Below, one piece after another: positions 61,201-64,000 of a DNA stretch of 64,000 nt. Each line of letters opens with the position of its first letter. The stretch's first letter is position 1. This DNA is from Lethocerus indicus. Lineage: Eukaryota; Arthropoda; Insecta; Hemiptera; Belostomatidae. A model generated the notes under the pieces. It was not told the DNA's origin, did not search any database, and saw only the letters and a list, made by a program, of their open reading frames with translations. The stretch spans positions 8,164,604-8,228,603 of the forward strand of contig JACDQD010000011.1 of NCBI GenBank assembly GCA_019843655.1, written 5' to 3'. Position numbers and translations under genes: made by a program.

Positions 61201-62542
61201 AATCCTTTTCATAAATCTAATTCTGTAATCCTCAAGAATGCTTGGTTCGATTTAAAACGTGAGCAAAGTGTTGCCCAAAGTTTCGGCGTCGAAACAAGAA
61301 TCAGGAAACGAATAACGCGATTTGAAAAAAAAAGCTTTTAAGGACGGGCACGACAAGAGATAAAAGCCCGCCTCTTGTGTCTCGGTTCCGAGATATAATT
61401 TCTTGAAATTGCCCAAGCTGACTTTCTCTACGGGGCGTTGCACACGCGTCCGGGCCTCGCCCCGTGTAAACCGCGTCTGGAGTCGCATTTAAATCGGAAT
61501 TAACAAAACGCAGATATAAATTTCACCCCCTTATACCCGTGCTTAAAAGGCAATGATTCCGTTAGCGACGCTTACCTCGGCGAGTACCGAGGCTACGTTA
61601 GGCCAAGACTAGGTTTGAATCGACCTAAACGCACTCTGCCGTAGTTCGTTAAACTCTAGGAGAAAAAAATAATATAATTTACTTCGAGCCATATTAAAGA
61701 AATCTAGATAGCACTGGAAATATGTCATTATCTCTGAAAATTCAATGACAAGGGATAGAAAATGAAATAGACGTAGATGGATTTCTTGTAGATCATCAGT
61801 GAAAACTATGCTGCAGGTACTACTGGAGAATCGTATTTTTTCACGAGATTATTGGCCTATTAATTACATAAGTGATGCCTGTTTACACCACAACTGTTCA
61901 CACTTTTTATTGCTAGCAGTATTTTTTCGATTTTTTTATTCTCAGCGAGAATAAAGCTGTCGGAGGACTCAATAAATTATACCTCAGATATCGTTTACTA
62001 TTGTTTGATCCTTATTTAGTACATTTGTAATCTAAATAAGGACTGAATATTAGTAAACGGTGTCTGATTTACTGACTAGTCTCACTTCAAATAACAATTC
62101 CGAAGAATGGCAGTTATTTCTTTATACACGACTTTCTTAAACAGGCCCAATAATCCCGCGAATAAAATACAATTCACTAATGGATAGACCAGAAATTTCG
62201 GTAGAGCCACTGAACCAACCTTAATTTAAGCTAACTTGTATTAGAGACATCGTCAATCGGGAGGGAACAATGGGTCGCGACCGCAATAAGGTCAAGAGCT
62301 CGGCGTTGACCGAGGAGAACGACAACCGAATTTCGCGCCAAAAACCTTTCCGAAATGAATTCCGCTCCCGCAAAACTTTCACCCCGGACAAGAATGTTGG
62401 GCACGGGAGATGGGGGCATGAGGTGTTACGAGAAGACAGGAGGAGGCGACCCCTAGAGGGGGGACCGGGGACCGGAGTAGCGGTGTCATTGAACCGCGCC
62501 CGACCGTTCAAAAACTTAGCCCCGCCCGCACGGGCACACTCC

Positions 62543-62610
62543 GAGAGAGAGAGAGAGAGAGATGGGAGGGGGAGGGAGAGAGAGAGAGGGAGGGAGGGGG
62601 CGCACGCACA
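62543..62610. repeat. GA-rich purine tract
   Basis: Two GAGAGA blocks are separated by GGGAGGGGGAGGGA, giving an almost unbroken purine strand of about 68 bp. Confidence 0.9.
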
Positions 62611-62793
62611 CCGCCCAGGTGATGGGACAGAATAAGCTTCCGTTATGCAGAGGACTGGGATACGCTCGACAAGCGAGCACCGAAACCCCCACAAAGAAGA
62701 ACTCTCGGCAATCCACTCGCTTGCAAAGGAACACATTTCTTAACCTCTTCTATGTCCAATTTTAAAGGAAACTGCAGTACAATTCGAAAGAAA

Positions 62794-62886
62794 CTGAAGA
62801 TGGCGAGTACCGGTCTAGCGAAAGACCAAACCAGCGAGAGGAGACGGAAACACGAGAAATCTACGGTATTCCGACCCCTCGGAGAC
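62794..62886 (+). repeat. Repeat-family 3' half with internally deleted hammerhead-like block
   Basis: CTGAAGATGGCGAGTA joins directly to CCGGTCTAGC, so about ten bases including GAAA are gone. It continues with GAAAGACCAAACCAGCGAGA, then the inverted-end motif ACACGAGAAATCTACGGTAT and the family flank. This is the clearest view of the family's right end. Confidence 0.5.
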
Positions 62887-64000
62887 CACAAAACGGGCGT
62901 TTTAAAACAATTTTATTTTACCTAATGTCTAAAGCAAGTTTAAGCAAATCTATAACCCGAAAGAGTGCTGTTTCGTTTTATGAACTCACGAGGTACTCGA
63001 GTACTTAAGTACTTAAGTTTTGAAAATAATACATCGGTAATCACTCACGACCACAAAACTCATTTTCCTATTTCCATATACCCGATGTAACCCCCCAGTG
63101 TATATTCAAGATTTACATAGCTTTTTTTCCCATTTCCTTTCCTAATGGTGTCCCCCCCCCTCACGCCACCTAACAGATTTACTTGTGAAAATGTCATTAA
63201 GCTGTTTTTGAGGTCGTTTCGTCCAAACCGGCCGACCGCCTAACGATCCCACACTGTTTACCGTTTACCTCGGCCGCCGCAATCGGCACTGGGTAATTGC
63301 CAGAGAGGCAAGGTAAAAAAAAAAACAAACACGGCCGATTGTCCTATCGCCGCTAGTGACGTCGGAATATTCACTATTCATAAAATATCACGGGGGATAA
63401 GCAAGCAATTTGGCGCAAGACAGGAAGGTACTGGTGTAGTAACACTTTTTATAAACGGCACAATGGAACTAGTATTAAGTTAAATTATTACAAGTATTAA
63501 GACGACAGTAAATTAAGACGATCTCGCCAATCAATAATCTGGTCCAATGCAGGACCCCTCTTACCTTCCTACCACCACCATTTAGTCAAAACACTGTAAA
63601 TGTTAAGGAACAATAACACGAACGAGAAAGTTCAATTCAACAACAAGAACAGGAAAGTAGATAATTGAACAAATATTCGGCAACGAATCCTACAGATTCC
63701 GGAGAAGTCCTCCACCACCATAACCTCTAATTTTTTGGCGAATTTTAGGTCTAAATATATAATATTATCTAAAAGGAATATGATCTCGCAGTAAGGCATG
63801 AAATAGTATAGTGTTAGAATCTCCGGGAAAGTAGAAAGGACAGGGACCCCTTTCGCGGCGTTTCGATTTGCATTCTTGCAGAGGATCGCCCATTTATAAC
63901 GGGGAAACGTTATTCAATCGTCGTTCGGTGTTCGAACGCCGGCCAATCTGAAAAGATCGGGGCGGGGGGTGGAGGAGGTCGAAGGGAGGAAAATTCTATA

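Larger units (their letters stand above)
43896..64000. other. Distal region with repeats only
   Basis: Apart from the Jockey fragment, repeat copies and simple repeats listed, I see no splice-flanked exon, RNA gene or promoter. GC-rich, CpG-containing patches occur near 60550-60800 and 62260-62720. The crb first exon could lie here or beyond the window. Confidence 0.45.

Noticed and set aside
62221..62736. 171-codon minus-strand open frame.
   Set aside because: It runs through the GA/CT purine tract and yields serine-leucine and proline repeats; no family resemblance.

Overview
The window is animal genomic DNA and almost certainly from an insect. It is AT-rich, intron-rich and full of microsatellites and small inverted-repeat transposons. 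The one gene I can identify with confidence is crumbs (crb), the apical polarity determinant, on the minus strand. I assembled 40 coding exons by hand between 29097 (5'-most visible) and 10654 (stop codon). All 39 junctions have GT/AG sites and keep one reading frame. They give 2188 residues, but the 5' end (start codon, signal peptide) is missing. The cytoplasmic tail, ending PPPEERLI, is the diagnostic feature. Forty small exons argue against Drosophila, whose crb has few introns; I cannot name the order safely.

Layout. 1-5396: intergenic, with a foldback repeat (about 530-710), a 237-bp MITE (845-1081) and another foldback repeat (1595-1765). 5397-5717: a convincing plus-strand coding exon of an unidentified protein. 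5718-8987: no gene seen. 8988-10653: crb 3' UTR and its surroundings, with long TA repeats. 10654-29097: crb coding exons. 29098-64000: no confident exon, probably 5' introns and flank of crb; it contains a decayed Jockey-type retrotransposon fragment (45757-46290), a possible tRNA-derived SINE (about 34930-35060), foldback elements, an inverted pair of small elements (51788-51934 and 53275-53377), a TGATTGAT-rich repeat cluster (56258-56560) and many simple repeats.

Domain order of Crumbs from the N-terminal side: LamG1, about 23 EGF repeats, LamG2, EGF, LamG3, EGF plus a half EGF, LamG4, eight EGF repeats, one transmembrane helix, and a 38-residue tail with FERM-binding and PDZ-binding (ERLI) motifs.

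The most unusual observation is a dispersed repeat family, about ten copies on both strands. Its most conserved part is a 37-nt block with the layout of a small hammerhead ribozyme: GCTA, CTGANGA, a short hairpin, GAAA, a GTC-type triplet, TAGC. GCTA can pair with TAGC as helix I, and helix II is maintained by compensatory changes between copies. Hammerhead motifs are known from satellite DNAs and Penelope-like retroelements. Here the block sits inside small foldback elements with terminal inverted repeats. Ribozyme activity is an inference from sequence only.
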